A model generated the notes under the pieces. That model ran no database searches. It was not told the origin of the DNA and saw nothing but the letters and a program-made list of their open reading frames with translations. 64,000 nucleotides of DNA, from NCBI RefSeq assembly GCF_014196195.1, contig NZ_JACIDF010000008.1, positions 1 to 64,000 of the forward strand, written 5' to 3'. Of this stretch, positions 20,281 through 29,328 are shown piece after piece; within the stretch, counting starts at the first letter, position 1, and each line of letters begins with the position of its first letter. The position numbers and the translations under genes were made by a program. Source of the stretch: Anoxybacteroides rupiense (lineage in GTDB: Bacteria > Bacillota > Bacilli > Bacillales > Anoxybacillaceae).

Positions 20281-20543
20281 TAGCAGCTATTTTATTCACT
20301 TTCATCCATGCAAACGGTTTGCTTTGAAACAGTTTTGTAGCGAGCAAAATACCAAACAATCCAAAGGAAGGAAGAGCGGCTTCCTCTTTATCTCTCCTGC
20401 CATTCACCGATCTCATCCATAACCAAACGAGAGTTTGTTGTGCATATAGAAATTAGAAAATGGAATGTATCTATTTTGATGATGCGTCGCTTCCATATCA
20501 ATGCCAATGTTGAGCTGCCAAGTTACGTCACAATAAATAGCTA

Positions 20544-20573
20544 TAAAAGGCGCGCCAGTCAGCGAGCCTTTCT
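20544..20573 (-). terminator. Terminator of the cysteine synthase gene
   Basis: On the minus strand AAAGGCTCGC pairs with GCGCGCCTTTT (one mismatch) at the gene's stop codon. Confidence 0.6.
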
Positions 20574-21495
20574 AAAAATTGAACAAATCCCATGATAAAT
20601 ACCGTTCTCCAGAATCGGGCGCCATGCAAAGAACACGGGCATCAGACGGCAATCGCTTTGCTATTTCTATCGCATAATGTGCAGCCGCGCCAGCTGAAGC
20701 CCCCACCAAAATCCCTTCTTCTGCTGCTAAACGGCGCGCCATCGTTTGGGCATCTTCATCTTTAATTAATAAAATTTCATCAAAAATGTCGCGATTTAAT
20801 ATCTTTGGAACAAATCCAGGCCCAGTTCCCGGGATTTTATGCGGCCCCGGTTCTCCTCCAGACAGTACAGGCGAGCCGTACGGTTCTACGACATAAATCC
20901 GCAAACGAGGAAGATGCTTTTTTAGCTCCTCGCCCGTACCCGTCACGGTTCCTCCTGTTCCAGCGGTTAGCACAAAAGCATCAAGCCTTCCTTCAAAGGC
21001 CGCTAAAATTTCTAAAGCCGTGCTCTGTCTATGGGCATCTGGATTAGCGGGATTTTCAAATTGCATTGGAATAAAACTATCTTCAATAACAGCCGCAAGA
21101 CGATGCGCTTCATCAATCGCCCCCTGCATGCGAAGCGAAGAAGGAGTTAGATGCACCTCAGCGCCGTACGCCTTTAAAAGCTTGACACGCTCCATTGTGG
21201 CATTATCCGGCATGGTAATCATGCAGCGATAACCTTTCGCAGCGCATACCATGGCTAGTCCGATCCCTGTATTTCCAGAGGTCGGCTCAATAATCGTACT
21301 TTTTCCTGGCACGATTTTCCCTTCTTCCTCCGCGCGCTGAATCATTTGAAATGCAGCCCGATCTTTCACGCTTCCACCCGGATTAAATGATTCAAGCTTG
21401 ATATATACCTCTGCTCCCTTCGGATCGGGAATTCGGTTTAGTTTGACTACTGGTGTATTGCCGATCACATCTAAAATAGACTGATACCGCTTCAT
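20572..21495 (-). CDS. Cysteine synthase (O-acetylserine sulfhydrylase family)
   Basis: 307-residue PLP enzyme that makes cysteine from O-acetylserine and sulfide. The PLP lysine lies in FNPGGSVKDRAAFQMI, the substrate loop is EPTSGNTGIG, the phosphate loop GTGGTVTGTG, and the C-terminus has GASAGAA and PDSGERYLSW. It could be the main CysK or a paralogue such as YtkP; sequence alone does not settle this. The ATG at 21495 is preferred, though its Shine-Dalgarno (AAAGG, 13 nt away) is loose; a TTG four codons upstream is too close to that site. Confidence 0.88.
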   Translation of the reverse strand: MKRYQSILDVIGNTPVVKLNRIPDPKGAEVYIKLESFNPGGSVKDRAAFQMIQRAEEEGKIVPGKSTIIEPTSGNTGIGLAMVCAAKGYRCMITMPDNATMERVKLLKAYGAEVHLTPSSLRMQGAIDEAHRLAAVIEDSFIPMQFENPANPDAHRQSTALEILAAFEGRLDAFVLTAGTGGTVTGTGEELKKHLPRLRIYVVEPYGSPVLSGGEPGPHKIPGTGPGFVPKILNRDIFDEILLIKDEDAQTMARRLAAEEGILVGASAGAAAHYAIEIAKRLPSDARVLCMAPDSGERYLSWDLFNF

Positions 21496-21533
21496 CAATA
21501 TCGCCAACCTTTGTTTATCATTTTTCTTTAACG

Positions 21534-21562
21534 ATTATATTGCTTCACCTTTCCTCTTTCAA
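21534..21562 (-). promoter_or_regulatory. SigA promoter of the cysteine synthase gene
   Basis: TTGAAA, 17 bp, TATAAT on the minus strand, about 40 bp before the start codon. Confidence 0.65.
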
Positions 21563-21640
21563 CGCTTGGCCATTTATGTGAGGAAGAGGGAAGCTGAAAG
21601 ATTAAACAAGCTTTTATTCTAGAATCCCGGTTTGTAAGTT

Positions 21641-21751
21641 TTACTGATACTGCTCATTCATAAGATCACAGAGCGCAAGAACCGAGTGAATGGATTGGAT
21701 CTGTCGCACCGAGAGTGGCTGGAGTTTTTCATGATTCTGTATTCCGTTCAC
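21641..21751 (-). CDS. Possible 36-residue protein coupled to the histidine kinase
   Basis: A GTG whose last two bases overlap the kinase TGA stop (GTGA) opens a 36-codon frame, VNGIQNHEKLQPL to LCDLMNEQYQ, with GAGG just upstream. It is soluble, helical and Gln/Leu rich. Translational coupling and plausible codon use favour a real gene, but I recognise no family and the frame is short. Confidence 0.35.
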   Translation of the reverse strand: MNGIQNHEKLQPLSVRQIQSIHSVLALCDLMNEQYQ

Positions 21752-23172
21752 TCGACCTCATGTTGCTGGTCATCCCACATTGGCAAACAAATGGACACCT
21801 CTGTTCCTTTTCCCTCTTCGCTGGCAAACGCTATCGTGCCACCATGAAGATGGACGATCTGTTTGACAATCGCTAATCCAAGCCCCGTGCCGCCTTCTGC
21901 TCTTGTGCGCGCTTGATCGACACGGAAAAAACGCTGTCCCAACAGCGGGAGCTTCTCCTTTGGAATGCCTTTTCCGGAATCTCGGATGACAAAGCAGCAA
22001 GAATGAGTCTCCGCTTCAAAAAGCTGCAGTGTGATCGTGCCTCCTTTTGGCGTATAGCGGATCGCATTGTCGAGCAAATTATGGATGACTTGCTCCATGC
22101 GATCGCCATCCCCTTCAACAATCACTTCTGGACTTAAATCCGCGACAACTTGTATTTCCTTTTCATGCAAAAATGGCTCATATTTGGCTAACGTATCTTC
22201 AATAACTTGTGAAAATACGAGCGGCACCTTTTGCAGTGGGACGCTTTTTCCTTCCAATTGCGCTAAATCAAGTAAGTCGCGGACAAGCCGTTCCATTCTT
22301 CCTGCTTCTCGATGAATGAGCTTCATGTATTTTGTTTCTTCTTCTTTTGTTTTCACCATTCCTGCTAAAATGGCTTCACTGTATCCTTTGACATAACTGA
22401 GCGGCGTTCGCAATTCGTGCGACACATTGGCGAGGAATTCCCTCTTGCGCATATCCTCCTCGTGAATGGCTTTTGCCATTACATTAAACGCCCGAGCGAG
22501 CCTTCCTATTTCGTCATTCGCTTGAGTCGGAATCCTTGCTTCATAATCCCCCTGCGACATGCTGTAAGCAACTCTTTCCATCTCCTTGAGCGGTCCAGCC
22601 AAGCGGTCCGCCATTTTTTTTCCGAACAGCAGCAAAGCCGCCACAAATAAAATAGCAAGCGGAATCCAAATGGACGCAGCCTCCTTGGTCATTTCCTGAA
22701 TGGTCGCAAGCGGAATATAAAGATAAAACACTCCTTGTAAGCGATGCTCGTCCAATAGCGGCACGATCACACCCATGATTTTGCGCCCAAATCGCTTTTC
22801 ATAGCCTGTTTTCGTCACTACTTTTCCTTCAAGCAGCTTTTGCCGATCTGCTTCGCTAATCAACGAATCGTAATCGATTTGAAACGGCAAACAAGCGCTT
22901 AATTCCCGCGGGTTGCTGACGAGCAGCACTTCCGATGTCGTCTTTTCGTTATACCATTCTACCCGCTTCCGATATTCTTCAGTTATTGGTCCTCCTTGAT
23001 AATCGCTTGCTAAATTTCTGCCTTCTTCAATCAATGTTTGTTCTACTTTATTTACATATAAATTTTGGTAAAAATAATTTAAAAGAAAATAAGAAAAAAG
23101 TACAGTAATAATCACAACAAGGCTCATAGCCAGCCAAATCTTTTGTACTAAAGTCATGGATTTTCGCCGCAT
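21748..23172 (-). CDS. Membrane sensor histidine kinase
   Basis: 474-residue kinase with two transmembrane helices (about 10-30 and 166-184) enclosing an extracellular sensor domain of ~135 residues, then HAMP (about 184-236), HisKA with the phosphorylated His in NVSHELRTPLSYVKGY (H252), and an HATPase domain with N-box LLDNAIRYT, DSGKGIP and GGTGLGLAIVKQIV. It starts 4 bp after the response regulator stop with GAGGTG as ribosome site. It presumably phosphorylates that regulator; the signal is unknown. The adjacent lipoprotein could contribute to sensing. Confidence 0.9.
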   Translation of the reverse strand: MRRKSMTLVQKIWLAMSLVVIITVLFSYFLLNYFYQNLYVNKVEQTLIEEGRNLASDYQGGPITEEYRKRVEWYNEKTTSEVLLVSNPRELSACLPFQIDYDSLISEADRQKLLEGKVVTKTGYEKRFGRKIMGVIVPLLDEHRLQGVFYLYIPLATIQEMTKEAASIWIPLAILFVAALLLFGKKMADRLAGPLKEMERVAYSMSQGDYEARIPTQANDEIGRLARAFNVMAKAIHEEDMRKREFLANVSHELRTPLSYVKGYSEAILAGMVKTKEEETKYMKLIHREAGRMERLVRDLLDLAQLEGKSVPLQKVPLVFSQVIEDTLAKYEPFLHEKEIQVVADLSPEVIVEGDGDRMEQVIHNLLDNAIRYTPKGGTITLQLFEAETHSCCFVIRDSGKGIPKEKLPLLGQRFFRVDQARTRAEGGTGLGLAIVKQIVHLHGGTIAFASEEGKGTEVSICLPMWDDQQHEVE

Positions 23173-23175
23173 CTG

Positions 23176-23850
23176 TCACACCTCAAATTTATAGCCAATC
23201 CCCCACACCGTTTTAATGAATGCTCCACTTTCCTTTAGCTTTAACCTTAATGTTTTAATGTGTGTATCCACCGTTCGAGCGTTTCCTGCATAATCATATC
23301 CCCATATCCGAATAAGCAAATCTTCCCTGCTAAATACTTGTCCGTGATGCTTAGCAAGAAAAAGAAGCAAGTCAAATTCTTTTAATGTTAAAATAACATT
23401 TTCTCCTTTTACCGTCACTTTCCGTCCTTTTTCATCAATCAAAAGCCCGCCAAAAGAAAGGTCATCTTGCTTTTTGGCTTGATATGTGCGTCTCATGATC
23501 GCCTCAATGCGCGCAATTAACTCTCCGGGGCTAAATGGCTTTACGATGTAATCGTCACCGCCAAGCTTAAATCCACGAACTTTATCCCATTCATCTCCTT
23601 TTGCTGTCAAAAAGATAATCGGCACATTCGAATAGCCGCGAATATGCTCACATAATGAAAACCCGTCCATATTCGGCATCATGATATCAAGCAAAATCAA
23701 GTCGATGGTTTGTTTCTGGATAAGCGCCAGCGCCTCTCGTCCATCTTGTGCTTGCAAACAGGTAAATCCGGAGTTTTCAAGATACATACATACTAAAAAA
23801 CGCATATCCTCCTCATCATCAACAACCAGAATCGTTTGCTTCGTCTCCAT
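23176..23850 (-). CDS. OmpR-family response regulator
   Basis: 224 residues: receiver domain with acidic pocket DD(11,12), phospho-acceptor D55 in LLDIMMPNMDG, Thr in FLTAKG, then a winged-helix DNA-binding domain ending VWGIGYKFEV. The ATG at 23850 (AAGGG five nt upstream) is 2 bp beyond the lipoprotein stop, so the three genes form one operon. Target genes cannot be read from the sequence; such pairs often regulate their own operon. Confidence 0.9.
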   Translation of the reverse strand: METKQTILVVDDEEDMRFLVCMYLENSGFTCLQAQDGREALALIQKQTIDLILLDIMMPNMDGFSLCEHIRGYSNVPIIFLTAKGDEWDKVRGFKLGGDDYIVKPFSPGELIARIEAIMRRTYQAKKQDDLSFGGLLIDEKGRKVTVKGENVILTLKEFDLLLFLAKHHGQVFSREDLLIRIWGYDYAGNARTVDTHIKTLRLKLKESGAFIKTVWGIGYKFEV

Positions 23851-23852
23851 TC

Positions 23853-24827
23853 TCACCCTTCCTCTCTTATCATTAGTTGAAACGGACCTTTTCCCGTTGT
23901 CAATCGTTGAACCACTTGGAGTGTACGGCCATCAATGACCGTCACTTCATTGCTGTCATAGCTTGCGACATATAAGTAATGGCTTTCGCCAATCATCACA
24001 AACGGATTCGCCCCTACTGTAATCGACGCTTTTTCCTCTCCTGCATGATCCCATTTGCGCACAGTATTTGAGCCGTGACTTAATGCAAAAATTCCTTCAT
24101 TTGTCTCGGCAAAACTAACAGGCATCTCTGGAGCAGGAATCGTCTTCATGAGTGTTCCACTAGGTAATGAATAGATATGAATCACGGTTTCTACCGAACT
24201 TCCGCTTCCATGGCCGCCAACCCAAAGCTCTTGCTCCCGCTCGCGAAGCAAACCGCCGAGCGCAAATTTCGGAACCGAAAACGTATGGGTCACTTGATGT
24301 TTCTCCATATCGATCACAGCGGCTTTTTCATCTTGGAAATCAATCGCATACACACGTGTCCCTGTGCTGTTTTGCAGTAGAGTAAGGGGCTGGCTTCCTA
24401 TTTTGATGGATCCATTTTCTTTGCCGTTCATGTGAAAAATGCGGATCGCCTTTTGATTTTGGTCAGCTAATAATAGATGCTGTTGATCATTGGAAACAAG
24501 TGCACTAATAATCCCCTTGCCTGTTTTCCATTCCTTCTCCATTTTCCCAGTTGCCAAATTATACTCATATGCCCGGTCCAGCTCATGTCCGTATAACAGC
24601 AGCGTGCTCCCGTTATTCAGCAGCACTCCTCCTTGAATAGGCTGACCAAGCTCCCATTGGGCGTATTTTTTTTCACGTTTTAAATCGAAAAATGTGACAC
24701 TTCCATCCTTAATATTTATACTAATCAACACTTTCATCCGTTTAGGAATCGGCGTAAACTCTTCCTGTCGTTCGCACCCCATTAACAAGCTGACAAACAT
24801 AAAGGCAAGCACAAGGGCAAGTCTCAT
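23853..24827 (-). CDS. YVTN beta-propeller lipoprotein
   Basis: 324-residue secreted lipoprotein: signal peptide with lipobox LLMGC (Cys 17), then repeated ~40-residue blade units with motifs such as LLLYGHELDRAYEYNLATGK and a C-terminal YLYVASYDSNEVTVIDGRTL typical of YVTN/NHL propellers. It would sit on the outer face of the membrane. Start at 24827 after AGGAGGAGAACA. As first gene of a lipoprotein-regulator-kinase operon it may sense an extracellular ligand or redox protein for the kinase (inference). I do not recognise a named orthologue. Confidence 0.82.
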   Translation of the reverse strand: MRLALVLAFMFVSLLMGCERQEEFTPIPKRMKVLISINIKDGSVTFFDLKREKKYAQWELGQPIQGGVLLNNGSTLLLYGHELDRAYEYNLATGKMEKEWKTGKGIISALVSNDQQHLLLADQNQKAIRIFHMNGKENGSIKIGSQPLTLLQNSTGTRVYAIDFQDEKAAVIDMEKHQVTHTFSVPKFALGGLLREREQELWVGGHGSGSSVETVIHIYSLPSGTLMKTIPAPEMPVSFAETNEGIFALSHGSNTVRKWDHAGEEKASITVGANPFVMIGESHYLYVASYDSNEVTVIDGRTLQVVQRLTTGKGPFQLMIREEG

Positions 24828-24970
24828 TGTTCTCCTCCTTTTCAGGCGAAACACTTGACATATTATAAACAAATATTGTGAGAAACTTGTGAAAAATGAC
24901 GAAAAAATTTTGTATGATATCATTCAGCAATAGAGCATTGTAAAAACTGCAAATTTAGCAATATTTCTCT

Positions 24971-24999
24971 TTATCATTTTAGCTATTTCCTTTTATAAT
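24971..24999 (+). promoter_or_regulatory. Probable promoter of the soluble histidine kinase
   Basis: TTATCA, 17 bp, TATAAT, about 40 bp before the start. The -10 is consensus, the -35 poor. Confidence 0.5.
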
Positions 25000-25040
25000 A
25001 ATAACATGCGATGGCGAGCGGATAAATGAGGTGAGTGGAT

Positions 25041-26150
25041 TTGGAGTCTTCAAAAGAAAAACTAATTGCGTTTCTAGAAGAGCATGTATCTGATTTTCTA
25101 ACGCATTGGCGAAACCATGTGCGTATCGCCGATAATGATAAATATATTGATCAAGTAGAGCATAACGGGCTATCTTTCTTTCAACTTGTGAAAGAAATGC
25201 TCAGCCATCCCCTTCCGTCAGAACACATTCAAGCACTGGCGGAAAAAATCGCAAAAGAAAGAGCAGAAGCAAATGTGAATATCGGTGAATTTGTCTATAA
25301 TACAAACCTCGGCCGAAGTCTATTAATCCGGTATGCGTTGCAGTCTGGTCTTCCAATTGACGAGCTTCAACCATTAATTGACGATATTAACGCTTTATTT
25401 GATCGTTTTTCGTTTTATGCGGTTACAAAATACACCGAACTAAAAGATGCGGAAATTCAAAAAAGAAACTTGTTTATTTCTCAGTCTCATAAAGATCGGC
25501 TCACATTGCTTGGCCAAATGTCTTCGAGTTTCGTTCATGAATTTCGCAATCCATTGACGGCTATTATCGGGTTTATTCAGCTGCTAAAATTTGAACATCC
25601 AACCTTAAAATATTTGGATATTATTGAACATGAGCTCCAACAATTGAAATTTCGCATTTCTCAATTTCTTCATGCTTCAAGAAAAGAAGCGGTTGAAGAG
25701 AAAAAGGAGACTGTATCTCTTTCCGAGTTTTTCGAAGAGATCCTATCCTTTCTGTACCCAAGCTTTGTGGATGAAGATGTCGATGTGTCTACCAATATCG
25801 ATTCAACATTGACTGTATTTGTCTATAGGAATCAGCTCAAACAGGTCATCATGAATATTCTTCTCAATTCCATCGAGGCGGTCAAAGAAAAGGAAAAGCC
25901 GCGGCGGATCAATATCGATGTGTCATTGATGGACGGAAAGATTGCCATCATGATTTCTAATAACGGTCCAATGATTCCTTCGGAAGCCATTCACGCCATC
26001 TTTGAGCCATTTTTCACAACGAAAAAGCTTGGCACAGGAATCGGCCTGTATGTATGTAAAAAAATTATTGAAGATCATGGCGGCCAAATCACCTGCTCTT
26101 CCAATCAGCATGTTACTTCCTTTATGATTTCCCTTCCCAGTTCAAACTAA
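25041..26150 (+). CDS. Soluble sensor histidine kinase with HisK_N-type domain
   Basis: 369-residue cytosolic kinase. The all-helical N-terminus (about 1-135) resembles the histidine-kinase N-terminal domain of bacilli; HisKA follows with H166 in SSFVHEFRNPLTAIIGF, then HATPase with MNILLNSIEAV, FEPFFTTKKLGTGIGLYVC. The H-box resembles sporulation kinases, so it may feed the Spo0F/Spo0A phosphorelay (inference); no regulator gene is adjacent. Start: the TTG at 25041 has GAGGTGA six nt upstream; a GTG two codons earlier overlaps that site. Confidence 0.83.
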   Translation: MESSKEKLIAFLEEHVSDFLTHWRNHVRIADNDKYIDQVEHNGLSFFQLVKEMLSHPLPSEHIQALAEKIAKERAEANVNIGEFVYNTNLGRSLLIRYALQSGLPIDELQPLIDDINALFDRFSFYAVTKYTELKDAEIQKRNLFISQSHKDRLTLLGQMSSSFVHEFRNPLTAIIGFIQLLKFEHPTLKYLDIIEHELQQLKFRISQFLHASRKEAVEEKKETVSLSEFFEEILSFLYPSFVDEDVDVSTNIDSTLTVFVYRNQLKQVIMNILLNSIEAVKEKEKPRRINIDVSLMDGKIAIMISNNGPMIPSEAIHAIFEPFFTTKKLGTGIGLYVCKKIIEDHGGQITCSSNQHVTSFMISLPSSN

Positions 26151-26186
26151 ATCCCTCTCCCCTTAATATGGAGAGAGGGATTTAGC
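26146..26186. terminator. Convergent hairpin between kinase and nuclease genes
   Basis: CTAAATCCCTCTC and GAGAGGGATTTAG form a stem overlapping both stop codons. T-runs are weak on both strands. Confidence 0.55.
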
Positions 26187-26865
26187 GTAGCGGTTTGCGA
26201 AATCCTGCATCTTGTGCCTCTTTCTCAGTACAAAACATTCTTTCTGCCTTTGTTACCTTATATTGCGGACTTCCAGGAACATGATAAATTTTTTCTCCGC
26301 TTTTTGAAATATTGCCTTTAATCATTGGCTTAGAGCACGATGATGAAGAAGAAGCTTGATCGTTAAATCCTTGATCTGTTGCATAATTTTCTATTGACCA
26401 AATCCCCAGTTGCTTCTCCCTGGCTTTCTCCTGAATTTGCCGGAATTCATCGACATATTTCGTATTAGGCTCAAATACGTAAGCCACCCGAGCATAGCCC
26501 TGCTCCAGCAGCAGCTCATTAAGCATTTTGTTTCCGATCCATACATAGGCTAGCAGCCGGCCGTATTTGTCTCGCTCTCTCACATCCAATTCCAGCTCCA
26601 CCTTTGTCCCTGATGGCAGTAATTGCTTCACATATTGACTTGACTCCACGCCAAACGGCTGCACGGGCTTGGTCGGATGTACAGATTCAGGTGTGTCAAC
26701 TAACAACAAACGGACGGTTTCTTCTTTGCTTCCGACTGCAACTTTTAACGTATCCCCATCAATGACCCGTTGAACAATAGCTGGAATTTTTTCTGAAGAT
26801 GATTGGCATCCCGTTAACACGAGAACCGCAAAAGCAGTCAAAAGCGCCATGAGGTATTTCTTCAA
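26182..26865 (-). CDS. Thermonuclease-family lipoprotein
   Basis: 227-residue secreted SNase-like nuclease. Signal peptide with lipobox VLTGC (Cys 20), then the OB-fold nuclease domain with active-site segments RVIDGDTLKV, RLLLVDTPES and ERDKYGRLLAYV, which carry the Asp, Arg, Glu and Arg of the family. A Ser-rich linker leads to a C-terminal module (GNISKSGEKIYHVPGSPQY ... EAQDAGFRKP) common in bacillar nucleases. It is expected to degrade DNA/RNA at the cell surface with Ca2+. The start has a good AGGAGGAGAAAG site. Confidence 0.9.
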   Translation of the reverse strand: MKKYLMALLTAFAVLVLTGCQSSSEKIPAIVQRVIDGDTLKVAVGSKEETVRLLLVDTPESVHPTKPVQPFGVESSQYVKQLLPSGTKVELELDVRERDKYGRLLAYVWIGNKMLNELLLEQGYARVAYVFEPNTKYVDEFRQIQEKAREKQLGIWSIENYATDQGFNDQASSSSSCSKPMIKGNISKSGEKIYHVPGSPQYKVTKAERMFCTEKEAQDAGFRKPLR

Positions 26866-27292
26866 TCTTTCTCCTCCTTCCGTATCTTATCGTAGCGCAT
26901 CTCAGAAAACTTGACCACTATTTGTTCACTTTTTTATCCATAATCCTAAGCTTTCAAGACCATACAAAACATTTTCCAAGGCGCATGGATCGCCTAAAAA
27001 TAGAACTATTATTCCGTTTATATGGAGAAACTATAGAGAAAATGGAACGAACCTTTCGATCTTTTCATTTAAGCGATGCCATCCAATGGAATGGGTCAAC
27101 ATTTCTTCCTCAAACGAGTATGAATTGAACAAGCACCATGAATGCCCTGTTTCCATTGAACGAAATAGCTAGTATATAGAGTATGATGGAAAGATTCATT
27201 ATACAAATAATATAATATTTAGATTAATAACACTATTAAATCGATAAAGATAAGTTTAAAAGTTTATATTTTTCTATTTCTATATAATTTTA
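26866..27292. other. AT-rich intergenic region
   Basis: Divergent gap between the nuclease and dtpT. I see no supported gene; the last 70 bp hold the dtpT promoter. Confidence 0.5.
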
Positions 27293-27322
27293 TTGACTTA
27301 TAGATATTTTATAAAATAAAAT
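27293..27322 (+). promoter_or_regulatory. Probable dtpT promoter
   Basis: TTGACT, 18 bp, TAAAAT in an AT-rich stretch, about 37 bp before the dtpT ATG. Confidence 0.5.
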
Positions 27323-27358
27323 GTTCTTTGCACGATCATCAATTTAGGAGGAAGAAAA

Positions 27359-28738
27359 ATGGGAGCATTACCTGAGGTTCAACCGATGCAACAGGAACAA
27401 AGCAAAAAACATCCTCCCGGGCTTTATCTTTTATTCTTCACCGAGATTTGGGAGCGTTTTAGCTACTATGGAATGCGGGCGATCCTAGTTCTTTATTTAA
27501 CGACAGCAACCATTAGTGGCGGTTTAGGATTTGATCAAAGAATCGCCGTAAGTATTTATGGGTTCTTTACAGGGATTGTTTATTTTACCCCTATTATCGG
27601 TGGATACCTTTCTGACCGCTTTTTAGGTCGTCGCTTAGCTATTACCATCGGCGGAATTATTATGGCCGTCGGCAATCTTATACTGTTTGCGGTCAATACA
27701 AAAATAGGGTTATATACGGGGCTTTTACTATTAATTATCGGAAACGGTTTCTTTAAACCTAATATTTCGACGCTTGTCGGTGAATTGTACGGACCAAATG
27801 ACAAGCGCCGCGATGCAGCCTTTACCATTTTCTATATGGGAATTAACATCGGCGCCTTTTTTGCTCCGCTGATCTGTGGATTTTTAGCTGAAGATTATTT
27901 TAAAACGACTGTCAATGGCGTCGTGCAGTATGGATTTAAATATGGTTTCCTTGCCGCATCCATCGGTATGATAATTGGTCAAGTATTTTTTAATCTATTA
28001 GGAAATCGTTATCTAGGAGAAATCGGCAAAAAGCCGATTGGCAAACAGAAAACAGCTTCAACTGCGCCAAAAGAGCCGTTAACAAAAAAAGAAAAACAGC
28101 GCATTCGTGTGATCTTAATTTTAATGTGCTTTGTTGTCTTTTTCTGGGCTGGCTTCGAACAAGCAGGAAGCTCGCTTACATTGTATACCGATAAGTTCGT
28201 CGATAAATCCATCGGCAGCTGGACCATGCCAACCTCTTGGTTTCAATCATTAAATCCATTATTTATCGTTCTATTAACACCCGTTTTATCTGCATTATGG
28301 GTAAAATTGGCTAACTCTAAACGCGGTGATTTATCAGCTCCGACAAAGATGGGATTAGGTATGATTTTGCTTGGTCTCGGATTTGCTGTTTTGGTTCCTG
28401 CTCTGCTGCAAACCGGAAGCGACGAGCAACACATTACGGTAAAAGCAAATGCATTATTTATTGTTTTAACATACTTTTTGCATACGCTTGGTGAGCTTTG
28501 CCTATCACCGGTTGGGCTATCACTTACAAGCCGCATCGCACCGATTCGTCTCGCTTCCCTGCTAATGGGAGTTTGGTTATCAGCAACTGGTATCGCGAAT
28601 ATTTTAGCAGGTCAATTAGCAGCTTTTACGGAGTCATTAGGCTATCTAGAAATTTTCAGCTTAATTGGCGGCATTACCATTGTTCTTGGCTTTGTTCTGT
28701 TATTATTATCGAAAAAACTTGTAGAAATGTCAGAATAA
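27359..28738 (+). CDS. dtpT: Proton-dependent di-/tripeptide transporter DtpT
   Basis: 459-residue POT/PTR-family major facilitator with about 12-14 transmembrane helices. Family signatures are clear: FFTEIWERFSYYGMRAIL in helix 1 (ExxER-type proton-coupling motif), GGYLSDRFLGRR after helix 2 and FTIFYMGINIGAFFAPLICG. It imports di- and tripeptides with protons. TTAGGAGG precedes the ATG by 7 nt. It is monocistronic, with its own promoter and terminator. Confidence 0.93.
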   Translation: MGALPEVQPMQQEQSKKHPPGLYLLFFTEIWERFSYYGMRAILVLYLTTATISGGLGFDQRIAVSIYGFFTGIVYFTPIIGGYLSDRFLGRRLAITIGGIIMAVGNLILFAVNTKIGLYTGLLLLIIGNGFFKPNISTLVGELYGPNDKRRDAAFTIFYMGINIGAFFAPLICGFLAEDYFKTTVNGVVQYGFKYGFLAASIGMIIGQVFFNLLGNRYLGEIGKKPIGKQKTASTAPKEPLTKKEKQRIRVILILMCFVVFFWAGFEQAGSSLTLYTDKFVDKSIGSWTMPTSWFQSLNPLFIVLLTPVLSALWVKLANSKRGDLSAPTKMGLGMILLGLGFAVLVPALLQTGSDEQHITVKANALFIVLTYFLHTLGELCLSPVGLSLTSRIAPIRLASLLMGVWLSATGIANILAGQLAAFTESLGYLEIFSLIGGITIVLGFVLLLLSKKLVEMSE

Positions 28739-28743
28739 TAAAG

Positions 28744-28779
28744 AAAAAAGGATTCACTTATATCGTGAATCCTTTTTTC
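28744..28779 (+). terminator. Terminator of dtpT
   Basis: AAAAAAGGATTCAC and GTGAATCCTTTTTT, a perfect stem with a U-run. Confidence 0.9.
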
Positions 28780-28810
28780 TTTGCTTATTTACCATTGGTC
28801 GTTTTAACAT

Positions 28811-29165
28811 TCTTCAGTCGAGAAGTCTCCCATTTCTAAATCTTGCGAAGCTTGATGAAAGTGGGAGATGAATCGACTTCGGACAAGGACAGGCTTTTGC
28901 CTGTTCAATTGTCTGACCCTGTGGTAAAATAAACCTATGTCGTTCTTTCATAACTGGATATAGGAGGTTGCATGGAGAAAATAAAATGCGAAAACCAAGC
29001 GGATCCTTCCATGCGTAAAATATCCAAGGTACAAAAGAACTCCGAATTGTCGGACATCTAGGGTTGGAACGACCCGAAGTCACGCTCAGGGAGACGAAAG
29101 GCGGCTTTCGTCGTGGAACTGAGAAGCTCCCACTTCAAGCTTTAGCTAAGTGGTGAGTAGTTCAC
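28811..29165 (+). mobile_element. Miniature IS200/IS605-type (TnpB-derived) element
   Basis: The left part has a subterminal hairpin (CTCCCATTT ... AAAGTGGGAG) and a second one (ACAGGCTTTTGCCTGT). A ribosome site (ATAGGAGG) and ATG at 28972 open a short frame that stops at TAG near 29060. The right part ends with the hairpin CTCCCACTT ... AAGTGGTGAGTAGTTCAC, typical of right ends of IS1341-like members of IS200/IS605. Most of tnpB is missing, so this is a non-autonomous internal-deletion derivative. Boundaries are approximate because these elements make no target duplication. Confidence 0.65.
29050..29165 (+). ncRNA. Candidate omega/reRNA of the miniature element
   Basis: The right-end segment has GC-rich paired regions (for example AAAGGCGGCTTTCGTCGTGG) and ends at the right-end hairpin AGTAGTTCAC. 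In TnpB-bearing elements this interval gives the guide RNA, with the flanking DNA from 29166 as guide. Without a full tnpB here it would need a TnpB in trans. Assignment is by position and structure only. Confidence 0.4.
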
Positions 29166-29264
29166 GAAACAGGATTTCTATCGTTCCATGCCTCTCGCTC
29201 TATTCCACGTATATAGTAAACATAGAAGGGTTTGGCTTTTTTGCGATTGAAGCATAAATAAATA

Positions 29265-29293
29265 TTGTTTTTGTACAAAAATTGTTTTATAAT
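29265..29293 (+). promoter_or_regulatory. Promoter of the lysine riboswitch-lysP transcript
   Basis: TTGTTT, 17 bp, TATAAT, about 36 bp before the aptamer P1 helix. Confidence 0.6.
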
Positions 29294-29328
29294 CATCATG
29301 GAACAAAATGAATAGCATCCTCATTCAC

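Noticed and set aside
20204-20416. 70-codon minus-strand frame upstream of mrfA
   Set aside because: It runs through the terminator hairpin at 20249-20280, has no good ribosome site and no recognisable product.
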